Source: Polaromonas sp. OV174 (GTDB lineage: Bacteria; Pseudomonadota; Gammaproteobacteria; Burkholderiales; Burkholderiaceae_C). From it: a DNA stretch of 58,309 nucleotides. How positions within the stretch are numbered: the first letter of the stretch is position 1; the number at the start of each line of letters is the position of its first letter. The notes beneath the pieces are model-generated. The model saw only the letters and a program-made list of their open reading frames with translations. It did no database searches and was not told the origin of the DNA. Below, piece by piece: positions 25,742-34,307 of this stretch. A program made the position numbers and the translations under genes. The stretch lies in NCBI RefSeq assembly GCF_900112285.1, contig NZ_FOKZ01000024.1, positions 1-58,309 of the forward strand, in the 5' to 3' direction.

Positions 25742-26461
25742 CTATAGGCCTTGCATCGGATAGTTGAGTTTGGGATACCAGTCGCTTCCACGCCCTTCGG
25801 GTGTGCTGTCGAGGATGGTCCAGAGCGGCATCAGGTCAGGTGCGCCGCGCGGATCCTGGCCGGGGTCGGCGGTCACAGCTCCCATCTCGCCGCTCCAGAA
25901 ATGACGAATGCTGCCATCGCGCCGGGTGAAGACATTGAAGGCCGGGATATCCGCGTCGTCCGCGCTCACATAGTCGCGGGTGTAGTCGCCGATGGTGTCC
26001 GAATACAGCCTGAGATGGCGCCAGCCGCGCTCTTTCTTGAATGCCAGGAGGCGTGCTATGGGCGAGCGGGCCAGCACCACCAGCGCTATGCGCTGCTCGA
26101 CGTCGGCAGATTCGCCGTCCCAGGCGGAGAGCAGCGAGGTGCACATCGGGCAGGGCCGCTCGCGCTTGGGCCCGTACATGTAGCTGTAGACAGCAAGCGT
26201 CTGCTTGTCGCCAAACAGCTCGGAGAAGGTCACCGGACCGTTCTCGCCTTCGAAGCGGTATTCCTTGGGCACCACGCCTCCGGCCGGCAGGGCGCGGCGC
26301 TGCTGCGCCACCCGCTCGATGTGGCGCCTGAGTTCGATTTCCTCCACCAGGAGCGCATCCCGCGCGCGCCGGTAGTCGTCACTTTCGTTGGGGAAACGAA
26401 CCCCGTTTTTCTTCGCCAGTTCGCTCGCCGGCGTGAGTTGCTGATGGGCGCTCATGCTCAT
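25742..26461 (-). CDS. DUF899 thioredoxin-like protein
   Basis: 239 residues. The family's features are present: YRFEGENGPVTFSELFGDKQ, then YSYMYGPKRERPCPMCTSLL, which resembles a peroxiredoxin-like CPMC site, a helix SPIARLLAFKKERGW and FNVFTRRDGSIRHFW. DUF899 proteins are cytosolic thioredoxin-fold proteins of unknown substrate. It heads a run of small stress- or enzyme-like genes (DUF1579, VOC) on the same strand, 40 bp after the DUF1579 gene. Confidence 0.88.
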   Translation of the reverse strand: MSMSAHQQLTPASELAKKNGVRFPNESDDYRRARDALLVEEIELRRHIERVAQQRRALPAGGVVPKEYRFEGENGPVTFSELFGDKQTLAVYSYMYGPKRERPCPMCTSLLSAWDGESADVEQRIALVVLARSPIARLLAFKKERGWRHLRLYSDTIGDYTRDYVSADDADIPAFNVFTRRDGSIRHFWSGEMGAVTADPGQDPRGAPDLMPLWTILDSTPEGRGSDWYPKLNYPMQGL

Positions 26462-26501
26462 TCTCCAACAGGTGTTTCATCCACTGCTTAGGCCGCAGGG
26501 C

Positions 26502-26987
26502 TTACTTCACCCGGCGGTAGGTCGCCGTCATGAAGCGCTGCCAGGAGCCGTCGGGCTGCTTGGCCTGTGAATGCAGGGTGCGCTCGTCTTTGCTTTTGAT
26601 CGTGATGACGTCCTGGTAATGCGCCGTGCTGCCGTCGCCCTTGAAGCTAGGCCCTTCGGTGTCCAGCGTCAGCACCTTGCCCGCTTCGTCCAGCGTGCCG
26701 CGGTAGACAAACATGCCGCTCATCATGGAGCCGGCCCAGTGGCCGACAAAGGCTTTTTTCGCCGTGTCATAACCCAGCGTCATCAACATTTCACAAGGGC
26801 CGCCGCCGGGCATGGTGCCCTTGCCTTCACAGACCACCCACAAGTCGCCCAGGCCGCGCACGCTTTCCGTGCCCGAACTCTTCATGGGCGGCTCGCCGGG
26901 CGGGCCGTCACACTCGCCCTCCATGGTCCACTGGCCCAGCAGCTGCTGCAGCCAGACATGCTCTTTTTGCGCTTTGTCGGTTTCCAT
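26502..26987 (-). CDS. DUF1579 family protein
   Basis: 161 residues, a lipocalin-like beta-barrel family. Typical segments are LLGQWTMEGECD, GTESVRGLGDLWVVCEGKGT, GYDTAKKAFVGHWAGSMMSG and FMTATYRRVK at the C-terminus. No signal peptide. Function unknown. It lies in a same-strand row between a VOC gene and the DUF899 gene, spaced about 40 bp, and may be cotranscribed. Confidence 0.85.
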   Translation of the reverse strand: METDKAQKEHVWLQQLLGQWTMEGECDGPPGEPPMKSSGTESVRGLGDLWVVCEGKGTMPGGGPCEMLMTLGYDTAKKAFVGHWAGSMMSGMFVYRGTLDEAGKVLTLDTEGPSFKGDGSTAHYQDVITIKSKDERTLHSQAKQPDGSWQRFMTATYRRVK

Positions 26988-27033
26988 CAGACATCTTTCC
27001 GCTTGGTTTGAAACTGCTGGCTTGCCAGCGGCC

Positions 27034-27471
27034 TCACATGGGTTTCGGGTTGATCACCATCCACGACACGCCAAAGCGGTCGGCCACCATGCCGAAGCTG
27101 GTGGCGAAGAAAGTCTCCGTCATGGGCATCTGCACCTGGCCGCCGTCGCCCAGGGCCTTGAACAGGCGCTGCGCCTGCGCGTCATCGCTGGCGGTGATGG
27201 ACAGCGAAAAGCCCTTGAACTCGGCCTTGCCCTCTGCCATGCCGTCCGAAGCCATCACCTGCGTGTCGCCGACGCGAAAGTTGGCGTGCATGATGTGATT
27301 GGGCGAGATCTTGCTGGCGCCTGAACCGCCCGCGCACATCTCCGGCGACGGCGGCTCCGGGCTGTCGCTGTAGCGCATCATCGCCGTCACTTCGGCGCCT
27401 ATGGCGGCCTTGTAAAAATTCAGGGCCTCCTCGCAGCGGCCATCAAAAAACAAATAGGGCTGAACTAGCAT
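27034..27471 (-). CDS. VOC-fold (PhnB/YjdN-like) protein
   Basis: 145 residues, one pair of VOC beta-alpha-beta-beta-beta modules: YLFFDGRCEEALNFYKAAIG, AEVTAMMRYSDSPE, HANFRVGDTQVMASD and FGVSWMVINPKPM. These small dimeric proteins are close to YjdN/PhnB, whose activity is unsettled. Runs with the DUF1579 and DUF899 genes on the minus strand. Confidence 0.87.
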   Translation of the reverse strand: MLVQPYLFFDGRCEEALNFYKAAIGAEVTAMMRYSDSPEPPSPEMCAGGSGASKISPNHIMHANFRVGDTQVMASDGMAEGKAEFKGFSLSITASDDAQAQRLFKALGDGGQVQMPMTETFFATSFGMVADRFGVSWMVINPKPM

Positions 27472-27606
27472 GGGAATCTCCTTTTTTACACAGGGGGTTG
27501 GGGAAGCAAGTGATCGCTTGGAGGCTCTGAGCCATTTCGCCGTTTCGTTTAGGCGCGCACTCAGAGCGTTTGAAAAGAAAGTTTCATGGGTTTTCCTGGC
27601 GGGTCC

Positions 27607-28080
27607 TCAGGCCTCCTCATAGGCCTGCTGCAGTTGCTGGATGTCCAGCTTGACCATCTGCATCATGGCCTTCATGACACGCCCGGCCTTGACCGGGTCT
27701 TGGTCGCTCAGCAATGGCCCCAGGATGCTGGGCACGATTTGCCAGCTCACGCCATACTTGTCCTGCAGCCAGCCGCATTGCTGGATGGTGCCGCCGGCGG
27801 AAAGTTTTTCCCACAGCTCATCAACCTCTTGCTGCGTCTGGCAGTCAACAAACAGGGACAGGCCGGGGGCAAAGCCGAAGTCCGCGCCGGCGTTGAGCAC
27901 CATGAACTGCTGGCCTTCGATCTCGAAGCTGCCGGTCATGAAGGAGCCCTTTTCGCCCGGCCCGGTGTCGCCGTAACGGCGGATCTCGCCGGCCTTGGCG
28001 TTTTTGAACACCGAGATGTAGAAGTGAAAAGCCTCTTCGGCCTGCTGGCCGAAGGTCAGAAACGGGGTGATCTTTTGCAT
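27607..28080 (-). CDS. VOC-fold (PhnB-like, 3-demethylubiquinone methyltransferase domain) protein
   Basis: 157 residues from ATG 28080, which has an AGGAGA site 6 nt before it; the open frame extends to 28161 but reads through the operator region. Motifs are ITPFLTFGQQAEEAFHFYIS, FMVLNAGADFGFAPGLSLFV and CGWLQDKYGVSWQIVPSILG. It is divergent from a TetR gene with two operator-like palindromes between, so it is probably the regulated target. Enzymatic role unknown. Confidence 0.88.
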   Translation of the reverse strand: MQKITPFLTFGQQAEEAFHFYISVFKNAKAGEIRRYGDTGPGEKGSFMTGSFEIEGQQFMVLNAGADFGFAPGLSLFVDCQTQQEVDELWEKLSAGGTIQQCGWLQDKYGVSWQIVPSILGPLLSDQDPVKAGRVMKAMMQMVKLDIQQLQQAYEEA

Positions 28081-28123
28081 CAAAAGTCTCCTGGGGTGGC
28101 TTGCCTGAGGGGAAGTGCCAAGG

Positions 28124-28174
28124 TATTGTGTACACCGTCCACAATAGAATAACAAAGACAATGGACAGTGTCCA
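28124..28174. promoter_or_regulatory. Two operator-like palindromes between VOC and TetR genes
   Basis: TATTGTG (28124-28130) and CACAATA (28140-28146) form an inverted repeat. TGGACAGTGTCCA (28162-28174) is a 13-bp palindrome with a single central base. Both contain GTCCAC. They occupy the 113-bp divergent spacer, just upstream of the TetR start, as expected for autoregulation. Confidence 0.6.
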
Positions 28175-28193
28175 CATCAAGAAGTAAGTAGTC

Positions 28194-28841
28194 ATGACAA
28201 ATGCATCCCGGCCGTCCGCCGTCCGCAGCACCTACCGCCACGGCGACCTGCGGCGCGTGTTGCTAGAGGCCGGCATAGAGCTGGCGCGCAGCGGCGGGCC
28301 TGATGCCGTGGTGCTGCGCGAAGCCACGCGCCGCGCCGGTGTGGCGCCCAACGCCGCCTACCGTCACTTCGCCAGCCGCCAGGCCTTGCTGCAGGCGGTG
28401 CGCGCCGCCGCCCTGTCGGCCGTGGCCGGGGCCATGGAAGCCGAACTGGCGGCCCTGCCCAGCGGCCTGCCGCCCGCCGAGCTGGCCCGCGCCAGCGTGC
28501 GCGCGGTCGGCACCGGCTATCTGCGTTTTGCCCAGGCCGAGACCGGTTTGTTCCGCACCGCCTTTGGCCCATCCAACGATTTGAAAGAGTCCACGCCCGA
28601 TCCGGCCCGGGCTGGCGAGAGCGGCCTCAACCCCTTTCAGTTGCTGACGGCCGCGCTTGATCAGCTGGTGGCGGCCGGCCTGATGCCCGCCGAGCGCCGC
28701 CCCGGCGCCGAGTTCCTGGCCTGGTCGGCGGTGCACGGCCTGGCCATGCTGGTGATAGACGGCCCGCTGGGCCCGGTCATAGGGCCGCAGATGCAGCAGG
28801 TCGGCCAGCGTTTGCTGGACATGGTGGAAAAGGGGCTGTAA
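28194..28841 (+). CDS. TetR/AcrR-family regulator
   Basis: 215 residues. The N-terminal helix-turn-helix (LLEAGIELARSGGPDAVVLR, EATRRAGVAPNAAYRHFASR, QALLQAV) is of TetR type, and the C-terminal ligand domain is of the WHG kind (GTGYLRFAQAETGLFRTAFG, AWSAVHGLAMLVIDGPLG). The divergent VOC gene and the palindromes upstream suggest local repression. Very high GC at third positions. Confidence 0.9.
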   Translation: MTNASRPSAVRSTYRHGDLRRVLLEAGIELARSGGPDAVVLREATRRAGVAPNAAYRHFASRQALLQAVRAAALSAVAGAMEAELAALPSGLPPAELARASVRAVGTGYLRFAQAETGLFRTAFGPSNDLKESTPDPARAGESGLNPFQLLTAALDQLVAAGLMPAERRPGAEFLAWSAVHGLAMLVIDGPLGPVIGPQMQQVGQRLLDMVEKGL

Positions 28842-28871
28842 CGGTGATTGGCTGCCCAACGCCCGGTTTAT

Positions 28872-28930
28872 ATGAAAAAAGTGGTTGTAGCCCATGCTGG
28901 ATGGGCGCAAAAAGCTATCAAAACAGGAGC
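28872..28930. repeat. Dispersed intergenic repeat, copy B
   Basis: Copy of the repeat family, subtype with GTAGCCCATGCTGGATGGGC (28889-28908) followed by GCAAAAAGCTATCAAAACAGGAGC-type ending. It lies between the TetR gene and the convergent pirin gene. Confidence 0.65.
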
Positions 28931-28965
28931 GATCCAGCCTGCCGTGGCAGGCCGGATCGCGGCGC

Positions 28966-29832
28966 TTACTGCGCCATCTGGCCGAAGCGGCCGGCGTTGA
29001 AGTCTTCCATGGCCTGGACGATTTCGCTGCGCGTGTTCATCACGAACGGGCCATGGCCAACAATCGGCTCATCAATCGGCTCGCCGCTCAACACCAGCAG
29101 CGTGGCGTCGCCGTTGGCCTCCAGCGTCAGCCGGTCGCCGGCGCGGTCCAGCAGCGCCATGTGGGCCTCGCGCACCACCTCGCTACCGTTGACCAGCACC
29201 GTGCCGTGCAACACCACCACCATGGCGGTGTGGCCCTCGGGCAGCGCCAGGCTGGCCTGCTTGCCCTGGCCCAGTTTCACGTCCCAGACATTGATGGGCG
29301 TGTAGGTCTGGGCCGGCCCGCGCTGGCCGTCGTAGTCGCCGGCAATCACGCGCAGGCTGCCGGCCGCATCGGGCAGCGCCACGGCGGGAATCTGCGCATC
29401 GACAATGCCCTGGTAATGCGGCGCCGTCATCTTGTCCTTGGCCGGCAGATTCACCCACAGCTGCACCATCTCGAACGGGCCGCCCTGCTGCGTGTAGGCC
29501 GGCGAGTGGTATTCCTTGTGCAAAATGCCGGCGCCCGCCGTCATCCACTGCACGTCGCCCGGGCCAATCACGCCGCCGCCGCCGGTGGAATCCTGGTGCT
29601 CGACCTCGCCCTTGTAGACGATGGTCACGGTCTCAAAACCGCGGTGCGGGTGCTGGCCCACGCCGCGCGGTGTCTTGGCGGGTTTGAATTCCGCCGGACC
29701 GGCATAGTCCAGCAGCAAGAAGGGGCTGGCGTGCTGGCCCAGGCTGTCATAGCTGAACAGCGAACGCACCGGAAAACCGTCACCCACCCAATGCGCATTA
29801 GGGTTGCCGTAAATGCCCAAAACCTTCTTCAT
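28966..29832 (-). CDS. Pirin-family protein
   Basis: 288 residues, starting at ATG 29832 after an AAAGGAG site. Pirin motifs are FLLLDYAGPAEF, HPHRGFETVTIVYKGEVEH, GPGDVQWMTAGAGILHKEYH and EPIVGHGPFVMNTRSEIVQA. The metal-binding histidines of the N-terminal cupin are intact. The LysR gene is divergent with 125 bp between; this LysR-pirin pairing is common in Burkholderiales, and the pirin is the likely target. It is the second pirin in the window and is shorter than the first. Confidence 0.93.
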   Translation of the reverse strand: MKKVLGIYGNPNAHWVGDGFPVRSLFSYDSLGQHASPFLLLDYAGPAEFKPAKTPRGVGQHPHRGFETVTIVYKGEVEHQDSTGGGGVIGPGDVQWMTAGAGILHKEYHSPAYTQQGGPFEMVQLWVNLPAKDKMTAPHYQGIVDAQIPAVALPDAAGSLRVIAGDYDGQRGPAQTYTPINVWDVKLGQGKQASLALPEGHTAMVVVLHGTVLVNGSEVVREAHMALLDRAGDRLTLEANGDATLLVLSGEPIDEPIVGHGPFVMNTRSEIVQAMEDFNAGRFGQMAQ

Positions 29833-29957
29833 GATCAGCTCCTTTTCAAACGTGGTGGCAGAGAAAAACTGCCATGGCTCAAAGATAAGGCTGGAACGCT
29901 GAAGCCGGTAGTCCGGCAAATTTGCCATCAGCGTTCTATTTGAGGAACAATGACGCC

Positions 29958-30857
29958 ATGCAAGACCTCAACGACCTTTATTACTTCGTGCAGGTGGTCG
30001 AGCACCAGGGTTTTGCGCCCGCGGGCCGTGCGCTCAACACGCCCAAGTCCAAGCTGAGCCGGCGCATCGCTCTGCTGGAAGAACGCCTGGGCGTGCGCCT
30101 GATCCAGCGCTCCACGCGCCGCTTTGCCGTCACCGAGGTCGGTCAGGAGTACTACCGCCATTGCCTGGCGATGCTGGTCGAGGCCCAGGCGGCGCAAGAG
30201 GTGATTGACCGCGTCAGCGCCGAGCCGCAAGGCACCCTGCGCATCAGTTGCCCCACCGCCTTGCTCGACTACCAGTTGGGTGAGATGCTGGCGCGCTTCA
30301 TGGCCGCCTGCCCGCGCGTGCAGCTGCAGCTGGAAAGCACCAACCGCCGCGTCGACGTGATTGGCGAGGGCTTTGACATCGCCATACGCGTGCGCTTTCC
30401 GCCGCTGGAAGACAGCGGCCTGGTGATGCGCGTGCTGGGCGACAGCACGCAATGCCTGGTCGCCAGCCCGCAGCTGCTCAAAAGCATCAGCGCGCCGCTG
30501 GTGCCGGCCGACCTGGGCCACCTGCCCAGCCTGGATGAAGGGCCGCCGCACCGCGAGCACGCCTGGAAGCTGCAAGGCCCGGACGGCGCCACCGCTGTGG
30601 TGCCTCACAGCCCGCGCCTGATCAGTGATGACAGGCTGGCGCTGCGCCTGGCCGCGCTGCAAGGCGTGGGCGTGGTGCAACTGCCGACCATGATGGTGCA
30701 ACACGATGTGCAGCAGGGCCGGCTGGTGGATTTGCTGCCGCAGTGGCGGCCACGGCCCGGTGTCGTGCATGCCGTGTTTCCCTCGCGCCGGGGCTTGCTG
30801 CCGGCGGTGCGGGAGCTGATCGATTTTCTGGCGGCCGAATTTGCCAAACCGGCCTGA
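29958..30857 (+). CDS. LysR-family transcriptional regulator
   Basis: 299 residues from ATG 29958 (GAGGA upstream; a 12-residue longer form from 29922 overlaps the promoter). The helix-turn-helix reads LNDLYYFVQVVEHQGFAPAG, RALNTPKSKLSRRIALLEER; the effector domain includes LESTNRRVDVIGEGFDIAIR. It belongs to the CrgA/DmlR-like subgroup and is divergent from the pirin gene. Confidence 0.92.
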   Translation: MQDLNDLYYFVQVVEHQGFAPAGRALNTPKSKLSRRIALLEERLGVRLIQRSTRRFAVTEVGQEYYRHCLAMLVEAQAAQEVIDRVSAEPQGTLRISCPTALLDYQLGEMLARFMAACPRVQLQLESTNRRVDVIGEGFDIAIRVRFPPLEDSGLVMRVLGDSTQCLVASPQLLKSISAPLVPADLGHLPSLDEGPPHREHAWKLQGPDGATAVVPHSPRLISDDRLALRLAALQGVGVVQLPTMMVQHDVQQGRLVDLLPQWRPRPGVVHAVFPSRRGLLPAVRELIDFLAAEFAKPA

Positions 30858-30938
30858 CCGGCCACAAGCTTGACGGTTTCTTGACGGCACCGATTCAGCC
30901 TTAGAGTGTGGCTACCCCAACCTCATTTCACCCACACC

Positions 30939-31955
30939 ATGCCACTACCTCTACGCCGCCGGCTTTCTCTACTCGCTTTGTTGGCCTTGGCGCTGTTTTT
31001 GTCGGGCTGCGCTGCGCCGCCCCGTGTGATTGAAAACTCGCTGGGCATGAAGTTTGTGCGGGTGCCGGCCGGTGAATTCCTGATGGGCAGCAATGAGTCG
31101 CCCGAGGCCCTGGCCAGTGACTACCCGGCTTATGAGCGCAAGCGTTTTGTCGAGCTGGCCGACGAGGCTCCGGTGCACAAGGTGCGCATAAGCCGGCCTT
31201 TTTATCTGGGCCAGCATGAGGTCACGGTAGGGCAGTTTCGCCAGTTCCTGGCGGCCTCGGGTTACACGCCGGAATCCATTGCCGACGGCACTGGCGGCTA
31301 TGGCTACAACCCGGCTTACGACCCGGCCAAGTCGCAGCGCGGCGATGCCTTTGAAGGCCGCGACCCCAAGTATTCCTGGCGCCAGCCCGGCTTTGCGCAG
31401 GACGACACGCATCCGGTGCTCAATGTGACCTGGAACGACGCCGTCGCCATGAGCCGCTGGCTGAGCCAGAAGGAAGGCAAGACCTACCGCCTGCCGACCG
31501 AGGCCGAATGGGAATACGCCTGCCGCGCCGGCTCAACCACGCGCTACCCTGGCGGCAACGCCCCCAGCGCGCTGCTGCAAAGCGCCAACACCTTTGATGC
31601 CGATGCCGCCAAAAACTGGCCGGCCTGGCAGCCCTATGCACTGCCGGGCCGCGACGGCTATGCCTTCACCGCACCGGTAGGCAGCTTTGAGCCCAACGCC
31701 TTTGCGCTTTACGACATGCTGGGCAATGCCTGGGAATGGACGGCCGACTGGCACGATGAAAACTATTACGCCAAAGCCCCGCTGAACGACCCGCCCGGAC
31801 CGGCCGACGGCAGCGTGCGCGTGCGCCGTGGTGGCTCCTGGCACACCTGGGCGCTGTATGCGCGCTGCAGCTACCGCAACTGGAACTCGCCGCAGACCCG
31901 CTACACCCTGGTCGGCATGCGCCTGCTGCGCGAGGCCGATGCCGCGGGGAATTGA
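30939..31955 (+). CDS. Lipoprotein with formylglycine-generating-enzyme (FGE/SUMF1) fold
   Basis: 338 residues from ATG 30939. The signal ends in a lipobox (LALFLSGC), so the mature protein is probably lipid-anchored. The FGE-sulfatase fold follows: FVRVPAGEFLMGSNESPE, FYLGQHEVTVGQFRQFL, GKTYRLPTEAEWEYACRAGS, DMLGNAWEWTADWH and VRRGGSWHTWALYARCSYRN. True formylglycine-generating enzymes use a cysteine pair in the last region; here SWHT replaces the first cysteine and only C in ARCSYRN remains. So it is more likely a binding or non-formylglycine member such as a PvdO-like protein. Confidence 0.85.
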   Translation: MPLPLRRRLSLLALLALALFLSGCAAPPRVIENSLGMKFVRVPAGEFLMGSNESPEALASDYPAYERKRFVELADEAPVHKVRISRPFYLGQHEVTVGQFRQFLAASGYTPESIADGTGGYGYNPAYDPAKSQRGDAFEGRDPKYSWRQPGFAQDDTHPVLNVTWNDAVAMSRWLSQKEGKTYRLPTEAEWEYACRAGSTTRYPGGNAPSALLQSANTFDADAAKNWPAWQPYALPGRDGYAFTAPVGSFEPNAFALYDMLGNAWEWTADWHDENYYAKAPLNDPPGPADGSVRVRRGGSWHTWALYARCSYRNWNSPQTRYTLVGMRLLREADAAGN

Positions 31956-31965
31956 TGGTTTGAGG

Positions 31966-32023
31966 GCCAAACAGGGCGCTAGCCCATGGTGGACGGGCGC
32001 AATAAGCTATTAAAACAATAGCT
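31966..32023. repeat. Dispersed intergenic repeat, copy C
   Basis: Same subtype as copy B: GCCAAACAGGGCGCTAGCCC (31966-31985), ATGGTGGACGGGCGCAATAA, then GCTATTAAAACAATAGC. It follows the FGE-fold lipoprotein gene directly and abuts a GNAT gene remnant. Confidence 0.7.
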
Positions 32024-32033
32024 AAAAAAAGAG

Positions 32034-32107
32034 CTAGAGAAGCTTGTCCATGCGCGCATTGCGCAGCGTCACGCCCCGCCTTTCAAGCTGTTGGCGCGCT
32101 TGCGGCG
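32034..32107 (-). pseudogene. Remnant: 3' end of a GNAT acetyltransferase gene
   Basis: Read leftwards, this encodes ARQQLERRGVTLRNARMDKL plus L and a stop, matching 20 of 23 residues of the C-terminus of the intact GNAT gene at 49573-50073. Homology begins at 32032 (AGCTAGAGAAGCTTG) and fades at about 32107. The rest of the gene is absent. It lies at the left edge of the second catalytic block, while the intact gene is at its right edge. Confidence 0.75.
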
Positions 32108-32136
32108 CCACCCCGCTTTTGCCGCATCCCGTCCTG

Positions 32137-33150
32137 TCAGAAGTCGTGCCGCAGGCCGACGCCGAAGACGCGCTTGTCCATGCCGGGCTTGCTGGAGTCG
32201 ACTTTGTCATGGTCGTAGAAGGCCTGCAGTTCGGAGCGTTTTGACAGCGCGTAGGTGTAGGCCAGTTGCTGCTTTGGGCGGTCGGCCGTGAGTGAAGTCT
32301 GCAGGTCGCGGTTCATGACGTTGAGCACCACGGCGTGCGCCTTGTGCGCAAACTTGACGCCCAGCACCCAGTAGTCCACATTGCGCCGGCTGGCGGGCGT
32401 GTTCGCATAGCTGTCACGCCCCACCAGGACATAAGGTGCGACCCAACCGATGTCGTAGCGCAGGCCGGTCTGCCATTTGCTGGAAAACTCGTTGGGCAGG
32501 AGTCCGCCCGGGCGGGAATCGCGACCATGGCTGAGACCGGTGCGCCAGGGGCCGTTGGCGTAGGTCACTCCCAGATCGAGCGACTTGCCGCCGCTCTCCA
32601 GGTTCACATTGTCTGGCTGCCCGCGCAGGTAGTAGCGCGCGCGAACGACGAAGTTGGCCAGGTTCGGACTGGCGTAGCCGATCGCATTCGAGGTCCGGTT
32701 GCGCAAGTTCAGGTAGTTGGGGCCGATCTGGGTGGCTCCGGCATCGTTGGGCGCCAGGTTGATGATAGACAAGGCTTGCGAAAAAATCGGTGAGCGGACC
32801 GGCGTGCCCGAGTCCAGGCGCCCCAGCGCCACGGTGCCGAATCCCCCTTTCAGCCCGACATAGCTGTTCCGGTATGCGGGGCTGATGGCGGCACCCGAGG
32901 AAGCGTCGAAGCCCATCTCCAGGCCGAACAGGGTGGACAAGCCTTCGCCAAGGTTCTCGCTGCCGCGGAATCCCAGTTTCGATCCGTTTTCTTCCACGTC
33001 GATCTTGCTGGCGCCATTCCCGGTCTTGGTGTGATTGAGCGAGGTGATGATCCTGCCGTAGACCTGCACTGTGGATTGCGCGGCGGCCGGTGGGATGGAG
33101 CTGGCGAGCAGCAGGATGCCGATGGCACCCGAAAAAAGTTGATTTGTCAC
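32137..33150 (-). CDS. Gram-negative trimeric porin (OmpC/Omp32-like)
   Basis: 337 residues: signal peptide (AIGILLLASSIPPAAAQ), then the Burkholderiales porin opening STVQVYGRIITSLNHTKTGN, SKLGFRGSENLGEGLSTLFG (read in parts), LGRLDSGTPV and a C-terminal phenylalanine in VGLRHDF needed for outer-membrane assembly. It forms a passive channel. It is divergent from the FAH/Bug/Rieske operon with a 265-bp spacer holding repeated motifs, so it may be co-induced to admit the aromatic substrate. Confidence 0.92.
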   Translation of the reverse strand: MTNQLFSGAIGILLLASSIPPAAAQSTVQVYGRIITSLNHTKTGNGASKIDVEENGSKLGFRGSENLGEGLSTLFGLEMGFDASSGAAISPAYRNSYVGLKGGFGTVALGRLDSGTPVRSPIFSQALSIINLAPNDAGATQIGPNYLNLRNRTSNAIGYASPNLANFVVRARYYLRGQPDNVNLESGGKSLDLGVTYANGPWRTGLSHGRDSRPGGLLPNEFSSKWQTGLRYDIGWVAPYVLVGRDSYANTPASRRNVDYWVLGVKFAHKAHAVVLNVMNRDLQTSLTADRPKQQLAYTYALSKRSELQAFYDHDKVDSSKPGMDKRVFGVGLRHDF

Positions 33151-33415
33151 TACTTTTGCACTTTATGTTGTTGTGACGGAATTCTCAGGTTCACCAGGGA
33201 CGCGTACAACGACGCTCTGACTTCCATAGCAACAAAGGGAACAATCCGGCGGCTTTTCACGGTGGCAGATGCTGCGCTTGAGGGGCTCGGCGGCCACGTG
33301 CTGGGGCAAGGCCAGCGCATAGCAACAAACGCAACAATCGCCGCGCTTTAAGCGTTGCCTGGCGTGGTGGCGCAGATGACACTTGCCGCTAATCAATCAC
33401 CACCAGAGGATCCAC
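33151..33415. promoter_or_regulatory. Divergent porin / FAH promoter with GCAACAAA-N3-AACAAT motifs
   Basis: The motif GCAACAAA-N3-AACAAT occurs at 33229-33245, 79 bp from the porin start, and at 33322-33338, 78 bp from the FAH start. A third copy at 48923-48939 lies 79 bp before a duplicated FAH start. The matching distances suggest a fixed activator site for both divergent transcripts. Confidence 0.6.
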
Positions 33416-34282
33416 GTGACGAATGCTAATTTCAACCTTGGCCGCTACCTGTTCGATGGCAAGATCGTTATCGGGCGCCCCGACAAGGACGCCATCGACA
33501 TCGTGAGTGAGAACGACGATCTTCCGCGCATGCTGGCCTCGCCGGAATCCGCCGCCGCTGCTGCCATCCGGCGTATCCCGGCCGGCGGTGCCAAGATGCT
33601 GGCGCCGCTTGATCCGCGCGCCCGCGTTTTCGCCATCGCCATCAACTACCACGCCCACGGCGCCGAAGCCAAGGCGCTGCCGCCCTCGCGGCCCCTGATG
33701 TTCTATAAAGCGCCTTCGAACTTTGTGGGCCATGGCGAAACCCTCAACCCGAACAAGCAGATGACCGCCAAGTTCGACTACGAGGGCGAAATCGCTGTGG
33801 TGATAGGCCGCACCTGCAAGAACGCGACGCTGGAAAATGCCTTGAGCTTCGTGGCCGGCGTCTGCGCCTTGGACGACGGCAGTGCGCGCGACCTCAGCAA
33901 AGTCGCACTCGGAAATCCCGAGACCGCGACCGTCCTCTGGCCTGACTGGACCGCCAACAAGGGCCTGGATGGCGGCTCCGCGCTGGGCCCCACCATTACT
34001 TGCGGACCGGACATCCTCACGGCGCTGCGCGAGCGCAGCTTGAGGATCACCACGCGGCTGAACGGTGAGCAGGTGCAGAACGAGAGCATGAAGGAAATGA
34101 TCTTCTCGACCGAGCAGATCATCGCCACGCTGTCTTCTTACATGACCCTGCTGCCCGGCGACGTCATCGCCACCGGCACCCCAGCGGGTGTCGGCGTGGC
34201 CCGCAACCGCTTTCTGACCACCGGCGATCAGTTGGAGATCCAGGTCAGCGGCCTCGATGCGTTGAGCGTCAAGGTCGGCTAA
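33416..34282 (+). CDS. Fumarylacetoacetate hydrolase (FAH) family enzyme
   Basis: 288 residues from GTG 33416, preceded by AGAGGA. This start is supported by a duplicated leader at 49018 where the same codon is ATG. Catalytic-core features are DPRARVFAIAINYHAHGAEA, the metal ligands in KFDYEGEIAVVIG (E-x-E) and ALDDGSARDL (D), and TGTPAGVGVARNRFLTTGDQ. The family cleaves C-C bonds of 2-oxo or beta-diketo acids late in aromatic meta or gentisate pathways, or decarboxylates oxaloacetate-like acids. First gene of a three-gene rightward operon with a Bug receptor and a Rieske oxygenase. Confidence 0.9.
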   Translation: MTNANFNLGRYLFDGKIVIGRPDKDAIDIVSENDDLPRMLASPESAAAAAIRRIPAGGAKMLAPLDPRARVFAIAINYHAHGAEAKALPPSRPLMFYKAPSNFVGHGETLNPNKQMTAKFDYEGEIAVVIGRTCKNATLENALSFVAGVCALDDGSARDLSKVALGNPETATVLWPDWTANKGLDGGSALGPTITCGPDILTALRERSLRITTRLNGEQVQNESMKEMIFSTEQIIATLSSYMTLLPGDVIATGTPAGVGVARNRFLTTGDQLEIQVSGLDALSVKVG

Positions 34283-34307
34283 GGCACCCAGAAGCGGAGA
34301 CAAGAAC

